The notes under the pieces: model-generated
Database searches by the model: none
What the model was told of the DNA's origin: nothing
The model's input: the letters and a program-made list of their open reading frames with translations, nothing else
Program-made: the position numbers and the translations under genes
Shown here: piece by piece, positions 42,401 through 54,900 of the stretch
How positions within the stretch are numbered: the stretch's first letter is position 1
Layout: every line of letters begins with the position of its first letter
From: Micromonospora tarensis
GTDB taxonomy: Bacteria > Actinomycetota > Actinomycetes > Mycobacteriales > Micromonosporaceae
Reading direction: 5' to 3'
Assembly (NCBI RefSeq): GCF_016803395.1
Contig: NZ_JAEVHL010000006.1
Location: forward strand, 1 to 64,000
Length of the DNA stretch: 64,000 nucleotides

Positions 42401-45400
42401 CCAGCGGTCCTCGGCGTCGACGACCAGACGCAGCCGCAGCGCGTCGTGCCGGTCCAGCAGGGCGGCCACCGCGGCCTGTACGTGCGCGCTGCGCAGCCCG
42501 GCCGGAACCTGCGTGGACATGGTCTGGCTGAACCTGTCGACAAGCCCGCCACGTTCCCGCAGCCGATGCATGATCGGGGTGAGCGGCAGCTCGCCGACGC
42601 CGTCGTCGGTGACGACCGGCGCCACCGCGGCCACCGGTCGGGCGGCCCGGGCCAGCCGTTCCACAGTGCGGTGCGTGAACACGTCCCGGACGCTGAGCAC
42701 CAGCCCGGCCTTACGGGCCCGGCTGGCCAACTGGATCGAGACGATGCTGTCGCCGCCCAGCGCGAAGAAGTCGTCATCGAGGCCGACCTCGGGTTGGCCG
42801 AGCACCTCGGCGACCAGGGCGGCCACCGTCGTCGCCGGTTCGCCGACGGGTGGACGCCGCCGGGGCGCGGTGGGCGCCTCGGGCGCCGGCAACGCGGCCC
42901 GGTCGAGCTTGCCGTGCGCGGTCACCGGCAGCGCGTCGAGAACCACCACCGCGGACGGCACCAACTGCTCGGGCGCGAGGCCGCGGGCGTGCTCCAGGAT
43001 GTCCTCGGTCGTCGGCGCGCGGCCCGGCCGGGCCACCGCGTAGGCGACAGCCGGCGCAGCCCCGGCACGTCCTCGCGGACCACGGCGGCGGCCCGGTCCA
43101 CGTCGGGATGGTCCGCCACGACCGCCGCGACCTCGCCCAGCTCGATGCGGAAACCGCGCACCTTGACCTGGTCGTCGCCGCGACCCTGGAAGCGCAGCGC
43201 GCCGTCGCGGCGCCAGCTGCCCAGATCGCCGGTGCGGTACAGGCGGGACCCGGGTGGCCCGAACGGGTTGGCGACGAACCGCTCGGCCGACAGTCCGGCG
43301 CGGCCCAGGTAGCCGCGCGCCAACTGGGCCCCGGCGATGTAGATCTCGCCCGACACGCCAACCGGGACCGGCCGCAGGGCGGCGTCCAGCACATAGATCC
43401 GGGTGCCCGCCACCGGTCGGCCGATCGGCACGGTACGCGGCTCCGGGTCGTCCGGAGTCCACGTCATCGAGGTCACCTGGATCGTGGTCTCGGTCGGGCC
43501 GTACAGGTTCACCACCCGCACGCCCCAGTCGCGGGCCACGTCCCGGGCGAGCGCCACCGGCAGGGCCTCGCCGCCGGCGAAGACCCGAGCGAGCCGGTGC
43601 TGCCCACTCGGTGCCGGCAACGCGGCCAGCAGCGACGGCGGGAACTGCGCGACGGTGACGCCGACCCGCTCGACGAACGCGACCAGGTCGGCCCCCTCCC
43701 GGCCCACCTCGGCCGGGGCCAGCGCCACGGCCGCGCCGTTCAGCAGCGGCAGCCACAGCTCCCAGCCGGCCGCGTCGAAGGTCACCGCGGTGCGGGCGAG
43801 CACGACGTCGTCAGGCCCCACCGGGTGCGCCGCGGCAAGCCAGCGCAGTTGGTTGGCGAGCCCGGCGTGGGTCACCACGACTCCCTTGGGCCGGCCGGTC
43901 GAGCCCGAGGTGTAGATGACGTACGCGACGTTGTCCGGCCCGACCGGGTGCCGGCGCACCGGCTCGTCGCGCCAGGTCTCCGGCCGGTCGGCCAGCACCG
44001 GGCGGTCACCGAGTTCGGGCCGGGCGTCCGCCGTCGCGGCACTGGTCAGCACCAGTTCGGGCGCCAGGTCGGCGAGCAGGGCGGCGATCCGGGCGGCAGG
44101 CTGCGCCGGGTCGATCGGCGCGTACCCGGCGCCCGACTTCAACACGGCCAGCAGACCGGTCACGAGGTCGGCGGAGCGCGGCAGGGCGACCGCCACCAGC
44201 CGTTCCGGACCGGCGCCTCGCCCGGTGAGTTCGCCGGCGAGACGGTCCGAGGCGGCGTCGAGCTCGGCATAGGTCAGGGTGCGCTCGTCGGTGATCACGG
44301 CGAGGGCCTCGGGGGTTCGCCGTGCCTGCGCGGCGAACAGCTCCACGACGTTCGCGTCGGTCCGCGCGGTGTCCGTGCTGTTGAACTCGGTCAGCACCAG
44401 TGCCCGCTCGTCGGGGGCGAGCAGGTCGATGGTGCCCACCGGCCGCTCGGGCGCGGCGGCGAAGGCGGCCAGCGCCCGCACGAACCGAGCCAGGATCCGT
44501 TCGGCGTCCGCCGCCCCGAACGCGTCGTTCAGGTGGTCCAGTCGGACGGTGCAGGTGTCCCCGCGAAGCGTCGCCGCCAGGCTGAGCGCGTAGTGGGTCG
44601 CGTCGACGGTGCCGCCGGAGACGGCGCCGAGGCCGGCCGCGGCGCGCTCCAGGTTCTCCGCGTCGAGCGGGTAGTTCTCGAAGACCGCCATGGTGTCGAA
44701 CAGGACCCCGGAACCGACGGACCGTTGGATCTCGGACAGCCCGAGGTACTGGTACGGCACCAGCTCGGCCTGCCGGTCCTGAAGGGACCGCACCACTTCT
44801 CTGACCGGCGTCCCGCCGGCCAGCCGGACCCGGACCGGCTGGGTGTTGATGAACAGACCGATCATCCGCTCGGCGCCGGGCAGCTCCGGCGGCCGGCCCG
44901 ACACCGTGCCACCGAAGACGACGTCGTCGCGGCCGGTCAGCTGGCCGAGCACCAACCCCCAGCACGCGTTGACGACACTGCTCATGGTCAGCCCGAGTGA
45001 CCGGGCTCGGGCGACCACCGACCGGGTGAGGTCGACCGGCAGCGTCTCGACAAGCATGCCGGGCAACGCGGATTCGCCACCGGCGGAGTCCCCGTCGCGG
45101 TGCGCCCCCAGGTCGGGGGCGACCAGGGTCGGGCCGTTCAGCTCGGCCAGGCAGTTCCGCCAGGCGTCGATGGCCTCGGCCTGATCCTGCGCTGCCAGCC
45201 AGGCGAGGTAGTCGCGGTAGGGCGGTACCGGCGGCAGCACGCTCTCGTCGCCGTCGGCGTCGTACAGCGCGAACAACTCCCCGGAGAGCAGCGGCACGGA
45301 CCAGCCGTCCAGGAGGATGTGGTGGGCGGTCAGCACGAACCGGTACCTGTCGGTGTCCAGCCGACGAGCGTGAAGCGCAGCGGCGGCCGGCTGAGGTCGA

Positions 45401-45749
45401 AACCCCGGGCCCGGTCGGTGCCGAGCAGCCGGAGCAGCTCTGGTTCGCGCTCGTCCGGCGGCAGGCCGCTGAGATCGAACTCGTCCCAGTCGGGTGCCGC
45501 CTCGCGCTGGATGACCTGGACCGGCTCACCCGAGCGGCGGTTCCGGAAGCCGGCCCGCAGGTTGTCGTGTCGCCGCAGCACGACCGCGGCGGCCCGGCGC
45601 AGCCGGTCGGCGGACACCTCACGACGCAGGTCCAGCGTGAGCTGGATGACGTAGATGCCGCTCGCCGCCTCCTCGTACAGCGCGTGGAACAGCAGACCCT
45701 TCTGCAGCGGGGACAACGGCCACACGTCTGCGAGGCCCGGCTTGGTCAT
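29558..45749 (-). CDS. NRPS-3: four modules plus thioesterase (last synthetase; five frameshifts)
   Basis: With five missing bases restored (near 45359-45364, 43046-43052, 36615-36635, 34562-34572 and 33251-33258) the gene is exactly in frame and encodes about 5398 residues. Domain order is C-A-PCP-E, C-A-PCP-E, C-A-PCP, C-A-PCP-TE. At every break the homologous sequence continues without loss in a neighbouring frame. The start is the ATG at 45749 ([18 protein letters not shown]), 32 bases after the NRPS-2 stop. The first C domain is of the DCL type, fitting an upstream partner that ends in E. The TE (GWSMG nucleophile near 30100, histidine in CEHRQLL) releases the product, probably by cyclization onto a side-chain hydroxyl or amine. 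No internal stop and start suggests a split into separate genes. Confidence 0.92.
33488..36607 (-). other. Module 9: C-A-PCP, substrate not recognised
   Basis: Boundaries are approximate. Specificity residues are D-P-G-Q-V-G-A-V-A-K, which I cannot assign. They resemble those of module 5 (D-V-A-Q-V-G-V-V-A-K), so the two may use related substrates, possibly 4-amino-Phe or a tryptophan-like residue. The module has no E domain. Its PCP reads [14 protein letters not shown], the form expected before an LCL-type C domain. Confidence 0.6.
36608..41154 (-). other. Module 8: C-A-PCP-E, predicted D-aromatic (Tyr or 4-amino-Phe)
   Basis: Boundaries are approximate. Specificity residues are D-A-S-M-M-C-A-V-C-K. 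The DAS...AVCK frame is typical of Tyr-type pockets, and the changed middle positions could accept 4-amino-phenylalanine supplied by PapA/PapC. The E domain has [10 protein letters not shown] and LEGHGR. One frameshift lies in the linker after E. Confidence 0.65.
41155..45749 (-). other. Module 7: C-A-PCP-E, predicted D-Gln or D-Glu
   Basis: Boundaries are approximate. Specificity residues are D-A-W-Q-F-G-L-I-Q-K, close to the DAWQFGLIDK code known for Gln/Glu-type domains. The PCP reads [11 protein letters not shown]. The E domain has [10 protein letters not shown] and MEGHGR. Two of the five frameshifts fall here, one inside the C domain just before HHILLDG and one late in the adenylation domain. 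Confidence 0.75.
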
Positions 45750-45780
45750 CGTGTTGATCCTCTCCGCGAACAACCGCAGC

Positions 45781-48700
45781 TCAGATGAGGTCGTCCTCAA
45801 ATTCGTCGATCTCGTCCTGAGACAGGTCAAGCAGTGCCAGGTCGGAGGGGGTGAAGCCGGTCGCGTCCGACGCCCGGCGTAGCTGACGATCGCCTCCATC
45901 GCGGCGAGCCAGCAGTCCGCCAGCAGGCGCACCTCGGCCTCGCTGAGCAACTCGCTCGGCCAGGAGAAGTTGGTCAGCAGCGACACACCGTCCGCCCGGT
46001 CCTGGGCAAGCGCGTTCACGCTCACCGTGTAGGCCAGCGGGGCACCGGGGTCGTTGCCGCCACCGATGCTCTCGACCGCCTCGGCGGCGATCGACCAGGC
46101 CGCCGGGTCCGCCTGCCCGGTCGGGGCGCTGCGCGTCTCGAACCGGCCCAGGTAGTTGAACCCGACCTGCGGCTGCGGCGCGGTCGCCAGCAACGGAGCG
46201 GTCAGCGGGTTGAGGTGACGCAGCAGCCCGTAGCCGACGCCCTTGTCGGGCACCGACCTCAGTTGCTCCTTGACGGCCTTCAGGGCCAACCCCGCGTCCG
46301 CCTCGCCCGACCAGACCGGTGCGCCGGTTCCGGCGTCCACACCCGGGTCGAGGCGCACCGGGAACAGGTTGGCGAACCAACCGACGGTACGGGAGACGTC
46401 CATCCGGTCGGTCGGCTCCGGGCGGCCGTGCCCCTCCAACCCGACCAGGAGACCGCCGTCGGGCAGGTCACGCTCACCCCGCCACCGGTTGACGGCCAGC
46501 GCCAACCCGGTGAGCAGCACCTCGTCGAGGCCCGCGTTCAGGACCACCGGCACCCGGTTGAGCAGCGGCTCGGCGACATCCGCCGGCACCACGACCACGA
46601 GTTGCCGGGCCGAGGCGACCACGTCGCGGGTCGGATCCACCCGGCGCGCCGCGAGCAGCGGATCGGGTGCCGCGCCGACACCACGCCAGTACTCGAGCTC
46701 GGCGGCCCGGGCCGGGTCCTCCGCGCTCTCGGCCAGCTGCCGGGCCCAGGTGCGGAACGAGGTTCGGCTCCGCTCGAGCTGAGGTTCGGCGCCGGCGACC
46801 ACCGCGTCCCACGCGGTGCGCAGGTCCTCGTTCACGAACCGCCAGGAGATGCCGTCGACGACCAGATGGTGAACCATCAGCATCAGCCGACCGGAGGTCT
46901 CGGGGCCGGCGTCGAACCAGACCGCGCGCACCATCACCCCGTCGCGCGGCGCGAGCGCCGTACGGGCCCGCGCCTGCTCGGCGGTGACCACGGCGAGCAG
47001 GTCGTCGCTCGGCACACCGGCGGTGTCCACCCGGTCGATGATCTCGGCGGCCCGGACCGCGCCCGGCTGGGCGATCTCCAGCTTCCAGCCACCGCTGCCC
47101 GGGCCGCCGCGGAGCCGGGCCCGCAGCACGTCGTGGTGGTCGAGCAACGCCTGCACGGTGGCGGCCAACCGGGTGGCATCGCAGCCGATCGGCAACTGCA
47201 GCAGGTTGGCCTGATGCACCCCGTCGATCGGTCCGCCCCGCTCCAGCAGGTCCAGCATGATCGGCGTGACCGGCACCTGACCGAGCGCGTCCTCGGGTCG
47301 CTCGACCGCCGACGGCTCGTCGGTGAGCGTCCGGGCCACCCGCGCCACGCCGCGGACGGTTCGCTCGGCGAAGACCTCGCGCAGGGTGAAGGAAAGTCCG
47401 ATCTTGCGGGCCCGACTCGACAGCTGGATCGAGACGATGCTGTCGCCGCCCAGCTCGAAGAAGTCGGCGTCCGGGTCGATCGACTCGAGCCCGAGCACCT
47501 CGGTGAAGATTCCGGCGAGCACCCTCATCCGCTCGTCCATGTCGAACTCCGGGACGGTGTCGTCCGGCTCGTGCGCCGTCGACGCGCGCTCCGCCGTGGC
47601 GGTGGGCCGCCAGCGGTCGAGGCCCCCGCCGTCCAGGTCACCGACCGGGCGGTCGGGATCGACGGCCAGCTCGGCCAGCAGCGACCGCAGCCCGGCGACG
47701 AACCGGTCGACCTCCTCGGTCCGGAACATGTCCGGCCGGTACCCGAGCCGGAACCCCATCTCCGCACCGGCCAGGCCGGCGTCGAGGGTCAGCAGGTAGT
47801 GCGTCGCGTCGCTGGTGTGCAGCCCGGCGACGCGCACCTCCATACCGCTCTCGGGGTCGTCCCCCGCCCCGGCCGGCATGTTCTGGAACACCACCAGGGT
47901 GTCGAACAGCTCGCCCTGCCCAACCGAGCGTTGCAGGTCCACCAGGCGCACGTGCTGATGGTTGACCAGCGCCGTCTGGCGTTCGCGCAGTCGCCGCAGC
48001 GCCTGGCCGACCGACTCGGCGGGATCCAGCGGCACCCGGACCGGGACGGTGTTGATGAAGGAACCGACCATCCGCTCGACGTCGGGCACCTCGGGCGGAC
48101 GGCCGGAGACGGTCGCCCCGAAGACGATGTCGTCCTGCCCGGTCAGCCGGCGCAGCAGCAGGGCCCAGGCGAGCTGCACAACGGTGTTCATCGTGACGCC
48201 CTGGCCGGCCGCGAGCGCCACCAGCGCGGCCACCTGGTCACCGGGCAGGTCGACACTGACCTTGCCGGGCAGCACCGAGGCACGGTGCGGGTCGTGGTCG
48301 GCGAGCAGGCTCGGCCCGGCCAGGCCGTCCAGCTCCTGCTCCCAGGCCAGCCGCGTCGCGTCGCCATCCTGCACCACCAGCCAGGCGAGGAAGTCCCGGT
48401 AGGCCGGTGCCGGCGCGACGCCGTCCGCGCCGGCCGCGTACAGCCGCTGCAACTCGTCGATGACGATCGGGGTGGACCAGCCGTCGAGCAGGATGTGGTG
48501 CAGGTTGATCGCCAGGCGGTACCGGTCCGGACCCAGCCGCAGCAGCAGGCAGCGCAGCAGCGGCGGGTCGGCCAGGTCGAACCGGTGCGCCCGGGCCGCG
48601 GTCAGCTGCCGGTCGAGTTCGGCGGCCCGCTCGGCGTCGTCGAGACCGCCCAGGTCAAGGTACGACCACGCCGGCCGCGCCGCACGGGGAATGACCTGGT

Positions 48701-48924
48701 AGGGACGGTTCAGCCCGTCCTGGAGGAAGCCGGCCCGAAGGTTCGGGTGGCGCCGCAGCAACGCCAGCACCGCGTCCCGCAGCCGATCCGGCTCCACCGG
48801 TCCGTGCAGGTCGATGCCGAGTTGCAGGTTGTAGACGTCGACCCCGTGCTCGTCGTAGAGCGCGTGGAAGACCATCCCCTCCTGTAGCGGAGTGAGCGGG
48901 AGCACGTCGTGCAGGTCCGGGCGT
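45781..48924 (-). other. Module 6: C-PCP-E without adenylation domain
   Basis: Boundaries are approximate. The C domain (HHILLDGWS) ends near [13 protein letters not shown], and a linker of about 40 residues leads straight to the PCP ([14 protein letters not shown]). There are no adenylation motifs, and the reading frame is continuous, so a frameshift does not explain the absence. The E domain has [10 protein letters not shown] and LEGHGR. The PCP must be charged in trans, presumably with Dap, which would then be epimerized. Confidence 0.85.
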
Positions 48925-51900
48925 GCGTGGACCAGTCGGTCCACGTCGGCCTGGTCGATGGCGACGAGCGGGAAGTCCGACGGGGTACGAGCGATGGTGT
49001 CGTCCTGCCGGCCGTGCTCGGCCAGCTCGGTCACCACCTCCCGCCACGTCGAGACGAACTCGTCCACCTCGGCCTCGGTGAACAACCCGGCCGGCCACGA
49101 CCACCGGCTGTACAGGCTCGGGCCGTCCGGTCCGTCCAGGGCGGACATCTGTACGGCGAGCGCGTGCGTGACCGGGACGTCCGAGTGGTCGACGCTGCCG
49201 GCCAGGGCCTCGTCGTCGGCCTCCCAGGCGCCATCCACCGGTGCCTCGGAGCCGACCGTCCGCCCCAGATAGTTGAAGGCGATCTGCGGACTGGCGAGCT
49301 GGGCCAGCACCGGCGCGGTCTGCGGGTTGAGGTGTCGCAGCAGGCCGAAGTGGAAGCCGTGCGCGGGCAGCGTCGCGAGCTGCTCCTTGACCCGCTTGAT
49401 GGCAGCGCCGAGGTCGGCTCCGTCGGTCAGCGACCGCAGCCGGACCGGCGCGTACGCGGTGAACCAGCCGACCGTGCGGGACAGCTCGGCGCCGTCGATC
49501 TCCTGGCGTCCGTGCCGCTCGACGTCGACCAGCACACCATCGGTACGACCGCGTCCCCGGGCGGCGCTCCACCGTTCGACAGCCACCCCGAGGGCGGTCA
49601 ACAGGATGTCGGCCGCGCCGGTGGCGTAGCGGGCCGGCAGTCGGGTCAGCAGCGGTTGCGCCTCGTCGGCCGGCACCGTGAGTTCGACCGAGCGCAGCGC
49701 GCCGGTGACGTCCTGACCGCGGTCGAGCGGTCGGTGCGCCAACTGTGGATCGCCGGTGCCGAGCAGGTCGGTCCAGACCGGCAGCTCGTCCAGCACCTCC
49801 GGCCGGCTCGACCGGGCCACCAACTTCTCCGCCCAGGCCCGGAACGAGGTGCCGATCGGCGCCAGCGCCACCGGTCGTCCGGCGCTGACGGCCTCGTAGG
49901 CCTCGCGCAGGTCGGGTAGGAGGATCCGCCAGGAGACCACGTCGACCGCCAGGTGGTGCACGACCAGCAGGAGCTGGGACGTGCCGTCCGGTCCCGCGTC
50001 GAACCAGACGGCCCGCAGCACCTCGCCGCGCTCGGGGTCGAGCCCCTGCTGCGCCTGCGCCTCCGCGGTCCGCAGCGCCTCGGTCAGCGCCGCACCGGAC
50101 AGGCCGTGCACCGGCACCCGGCGCAACAGCCCGTCGGCGAGACCGGATTGCTGCGGTTGGGTTTCCAGGCTCCACAGTTGGTTGCCGCCCCGACGCGTCA
50201 GCCGCAGTCGCAGCATGTCGTGGTGGTTCACCAGCGCCTGTAGCGCCGTGGTCAGCCGGTCCTCGTCGCAGCCCGCCGGCAGGCGCAGCATGACCTGCTG
50301 ACTGAAGCGGTCGACCGGGCCACCCCGCTCACGCATCCAGTGCATGACCGGCGTCAGCGGCACCGCGCCGATTCCGTCCGCGTCGCCTTCCTGCCGGGTG
50401 GACGTGTCAGTGCTGGCGGCGGCCGCGAGATCCCCGATGGTGCGGTGGCGCAGCACGTCGCCGGCGGTGAACCGGATACCGGCGCGCCGCGCCCGGCTGA
50501 CGAGTTGGATGGACACGATGCTGTCGCCGCCGAGGTCGAAGAAGCCGTCGTCGATGCCGACCGAGGCCACCCCGAGCAGCTCGCCGACCAGCGTGCAGAG
50601 CACCTCCTCGGTGCGGTTGCGTGGCGGCCGGGCGCCGTCCGTACTGGCGATCACGGGTACCGGCAGGCCGGCCCGGTCCACCTTGCCGTTCGGGGTCAGT
50701 GGCACCGCGTCGAGCACCACGACGACTGCCGGGACCAGCTGCTCGGGCAGCCGGTCGTGCAGCCAGGCCCGCAGGTCGGCGCCGGTCACCCCGTCGCCGG
50801 CGGTGACGTACGCGACGAGCTGCCGTTGCCCCGGCTGGTCCTCACGCACCACGGCGACCGCCTGGGCCACCGCGGCGTGCCCGGCCAGGACGGCCTCGAC
50901 CTCACCGAGTTCGATCCGATGCCCTCGGATCTTCACCTGGTTGTCAGCGCGGCCGACGAACTCCAGCTCCCCGCCGGCACGCCAGCGCACCAGGTCCCCG
51001 GTGCGGTACATCCGGGCCCCGACGGCGCCGAACGGCTCCGCGACGAAGCGTTCGGCGGTCCGGCCGGGCAATCCGAGGTAACCACGGGCGACGCCGTCAC
51101 CGGCGATGTACAGCTCGCCGACAGTGCCGACACCGACCGGCTGCAACCGGGCGTCCAGCACGAACAAGCGGGTGTTCCACAGCGGGGTACCGATCGGCGG
51201 GTGCTCCGCGCCGTCGAGCGGGGCGCTCATCGACGCGGCGACCGTCGTCTCGGTCGGGCCGTACACGTTAAGCAGTCGCCGGCCCCGCGACCATCGGCCC
51301 ACCAGCTCCGGCGCCGCCGGCTCGCCGCCGACGACGAGGGTGCGAAGGCTGCTCAGTGGTACGTCGGGAAGCGTCCCGAGCACACCGGCGGTGACCTGCA
51401 GGTGGGTGATGCCGTGCCGGTCGATCAGATCGGTCAGCTCCTCGCCGACGGGAAGCCGGGACCCCGGGGCCAGCACCAGCGTCGCGCCGGACAGCAGGGC
51501 CGTCGCCAGGTCGGCGATCGACACGTCGAACGACGGTGAGACGGCCTGCAACACCCGGTCGCCCGGGGCGATGCCGAGCCGCTCGGCGTGCGCGCCCGCC
51601 ATGCTGGCGAGGCCGGTGTGCGTTACCGCCACCCCCTTGGGCACGCCAGTGGACCCGGAGGTGTAGATGAGGTAGGCCGCGTTGGAGGCCAGCACCGGCA
51701 GCGTCGACTCGACCGGCGCGCCCGCCGCCACCTGGGCGGCGACGCGCGGCTCGTCCAGGATGACGCAGCTACCCGCCCACGCCTCGGTGACGGCCGTCTC
51801 GACCGCGCCCAGAGTGAGCACCACCTCGGGCGACGCGTCGGCGAGCAGGGTCCGCAGCCGCTGCGTGGGCAGCGCGGTGTCGATGGGCAGGTACACGCCG

Positions 51901-54900
51901 CCGGCCTGCCAGACCGCCAGTACGGCGGTCAGCCAGGACACCGACCGGGGTACGGCGACCCCGACGACCGACTCGGCGCGCACGCCCAGGCCGGTCAGGT
52001 ACGCCGCGAGCCGGTCCACGTCGGCCGCCAACTCGGTGTACGACAGCGTGGCTCCGGTCGTCGCGTCCACCACGGCCGGCAACTCCGACCATGCGGCGGG
52101 ACGCTCGGCGAACAGTGCCGCCATCGATCCCGATGACACCGGGCGGGTGGCGGCGCCCCACTCGACGAGCACCCGCTCGCGCTCCGCCGCCGGCAGCAGG
52201 GGCAGGTCGTGGACCGACACCTCCGGCTGAGCGGCGGCAGAGCGCAGCAGCGTGCCGAGCGCGGCGGCCAGCCCCTTGATGGTGCCCTGGTCGAACAGCT
52301 CGGTGAGGTAGTTCAGCCGGCCGCGCAGACCGGCCGGCCGGCCCTGCGCGTCGAACTGCTCGGCGATCTCGACGCACAGCTCCGCCTTGGCGGCGGCGTT
52401 CTCGACGGTGACCGGTTCGACGGTCAGCCCGGGCATCTCGAGTCGTGCCGGCAGGTTGTTCTGGAATACCAGGAACACCTGGAAGAGCGGGTTGTACACG
52501 GTCGACCGGCCGGGCCGCAGCGCGTCGACGAGCTGTTCGAACGGCAACTCCTGGTGGGAGTACGCGGCGAGGTCGCTGGCCCGGACCCGGGCCAGCAGTT
52601 CGACGAAGGTCGGCTCGCCACCGGTGTCGGTCCGCAGGACCAGGGTGTTGACCAGGAACCCGACCAGTTCGTCGAGTTCGGGCTCGGTACGCCCGGCGAC
52701 CGCGGTACCGATCGCTATGTCGGTCTCCGAGCCGGAGCGGGCCAGCAGAACGGCGAGCGCGGCCTGGAGCACCATGAACAGCGTGACGTGGTTGGCGCGG
52801 GCCAACTCGGCCAGGCGCTCGTGCGACTCCGCGTCGAGCGCGAAGTCGACGGTGTCGCCGGCCGTTCCGGTCTGCCCGGACCGGGGCCGGTCGGTCGGCA
52901 GCGGCATCTCGTCCGGCAGGCCCTCGAGCGCGCTGCGCCAGTGGTCGAGCTGCTGGTCGCCGAGGCCCTCCAGCAGCTCCCGCTGCCAGAACGTGTAGTC
53001 GGCGTACTGCACGGCCAGCGGGGTGAACGACGGCGGGTGGCCGGCGTGCCGAGCCGTGTACGCCACGGACAGGTCCCGGGCCAGCGGGGCGTTGGACCAG
53101 CCGTCGGTGGCGATGTGGTGCACGGTCAGCAGCAGCACGTGCTCGTCCGGACCGCAGGCGAACAGCGTGGCCCGCAGCGGCAGCTCACCGGCCAGGTCGA
53201 AGCCGCGATCGGCGGCCTCGGCGAGCGCGACGTCGAGGTCGTCCGGCCCGGTCACCACCTGCTCCACCACCGGCAACTCGACGTGCTCCACCGGGAGGAT
53301 CCGCTGGTACGGCCGGCCGTCCTGGTCCGGGTAGACGGTGCGCAGGCTCTCGTGCCGACCGACCACGTCGTTGAGCGCCGCGGCCAGCGCGTCCCGGTCG
53401 AGCCGGCCGGTCAGCCGGATGCCGATCGGAACGTTGTAGGCGCCGCTGGGGCCGTGCAGCCGGTTGAGGTACCACAGTCGCAGCTGCGCCGACGACAGCG
53501 GAATCCGCTCCGGTCGCGGACGCGGTACCAGCGCGGGTCGCACCGCGTCGCCGAGCGGGCTCGCGGCGAGACGCGCCGCCATGCTGCCCGGCGTCGGCGC
53601 GTCGAACACCGCCCGTACCTCCAGCGCGGGGCTGAGCGTCGCCCGGATCAGGCTGGTCAGCCGGATCGCGCTGAGGGAGTTTCCGCCGTGGCTGAAGAAG
53701 TCGTCGTCGACGCCGACCTCGTCGACGCCGAGCACCTCCGCGAACAGGCCACAGAGGATCTCCTCCTGCGGCGTGCGGGGGGCCCGGGCATCGGCCGCGG
53801 TGGTGAAGTCGGGCTGCGGGAGGGCGGCCCGGTCGAGCTTGCCGTTCGCGGTCAGCGGTAGGGCGTCGAGCACCAACACGGCGTCCGGGACCATGTACGC
53901 CGGCAGCGCCTCGGCCAGCCGGCTCCGCAGGGTCGCCGGGTCCAGCCGGTGCCCGGCGGCCGGCACCGCGTAGGCGACCAGCGCGGCGTCGTCGGCGCGG
54001 TCGGTGCGGACGATGACGGCCTGGCCGGCCACCCCCGGGCAGGCGGCCACCGCGGCGGCCACCTCGCCCAGCTCGATCCGGAACCCGCGCAGCTTGACCT
54101 GGTCGTCGGCCCGGCCGACGAAGACCAGATCGGGCCGGTCCGGGTCGGCGTCCCGGCCGGGCACCCAGCGGGCCAGGTCACCCGTGCGGTACATCCGCTC
54201 GCCCGCCGGGCCGAACGGGTCCGGGACGAACCGCTCGGCGGTGAGCGCGGCCCGGTTGAGGTAGCCGCGGGCCAGACCCGAGCCGGCCAGGTAGAGCTCA
54301 CCCGCGGTGCCGAGCGGCACCGGGCGCAGGCGGGCGTCCAGCACGTAGGTGCGGGCGTTGCCCTGTGGACGGCCGATCGGCACCGGGCCGGCCAGCGCGG
54401 GAGCCTCCGGTTCGATCAGGAACTCGGTGCAGTTGACGGTGGCCTCGGTCGGCCCGTAGACGTTCCACACCCGGGCGTTCGGGTGCTCGGCGCGCCAGGA
54501 CTGCAACGCCTCGCCGTTGAGCGCCTCGCCGCCGAGGAGCAGTTCGGTGCTGGGCGAGAACCGCGCCGGCAGCGCCGCGAGCAGCGGCAGGTGGCTTGGC
54601 GTGGCCTTCATGAAGGTGGCCGGAGTGTCCGCGAGGCGGCGGCCGACCTCCGGGTCGTCGTGCAGCTCGGCGAGCAGCACGGTGCCGCCGACGACCAGGG
54701 GGGTGAACAGCCCGGTGACGGTCAGGTCGAACGACACCGGGGAGTGCACGATGGTCAACCCGGTGGCACCCGGGTAGGTCTGCCCGGTCCAGGTCAGGTA
54801 GTCGACCACCGAACTGTGCGTGACCACCACGCCCTTGGGCCGTCCGGTGGAGCCGGAGGTGTAGATGACGTAGGCGGGGTGCCGCACATCCAACGGGGCG

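Noticed and set aside
36731-43312. Very long plus-strand open frame (over 2000 codons), and similar plus frames at 10831-13374 and 57588-61382
   Set aside because: They lie antisense to NRPS and RHS genes, have compositions rich in Arg, Gly, Pro and His with no domain, and arise from third-position GC bias.
45871-45878. Programmed ribosomal frameshifting at the breaks in the NRPS and pap genes
   Set aside because: The sites share no slippery heptamer or downstream structure, occur in eight unrelated genes, and nearly all need the same one-base correction. Sequencing error explains them better.
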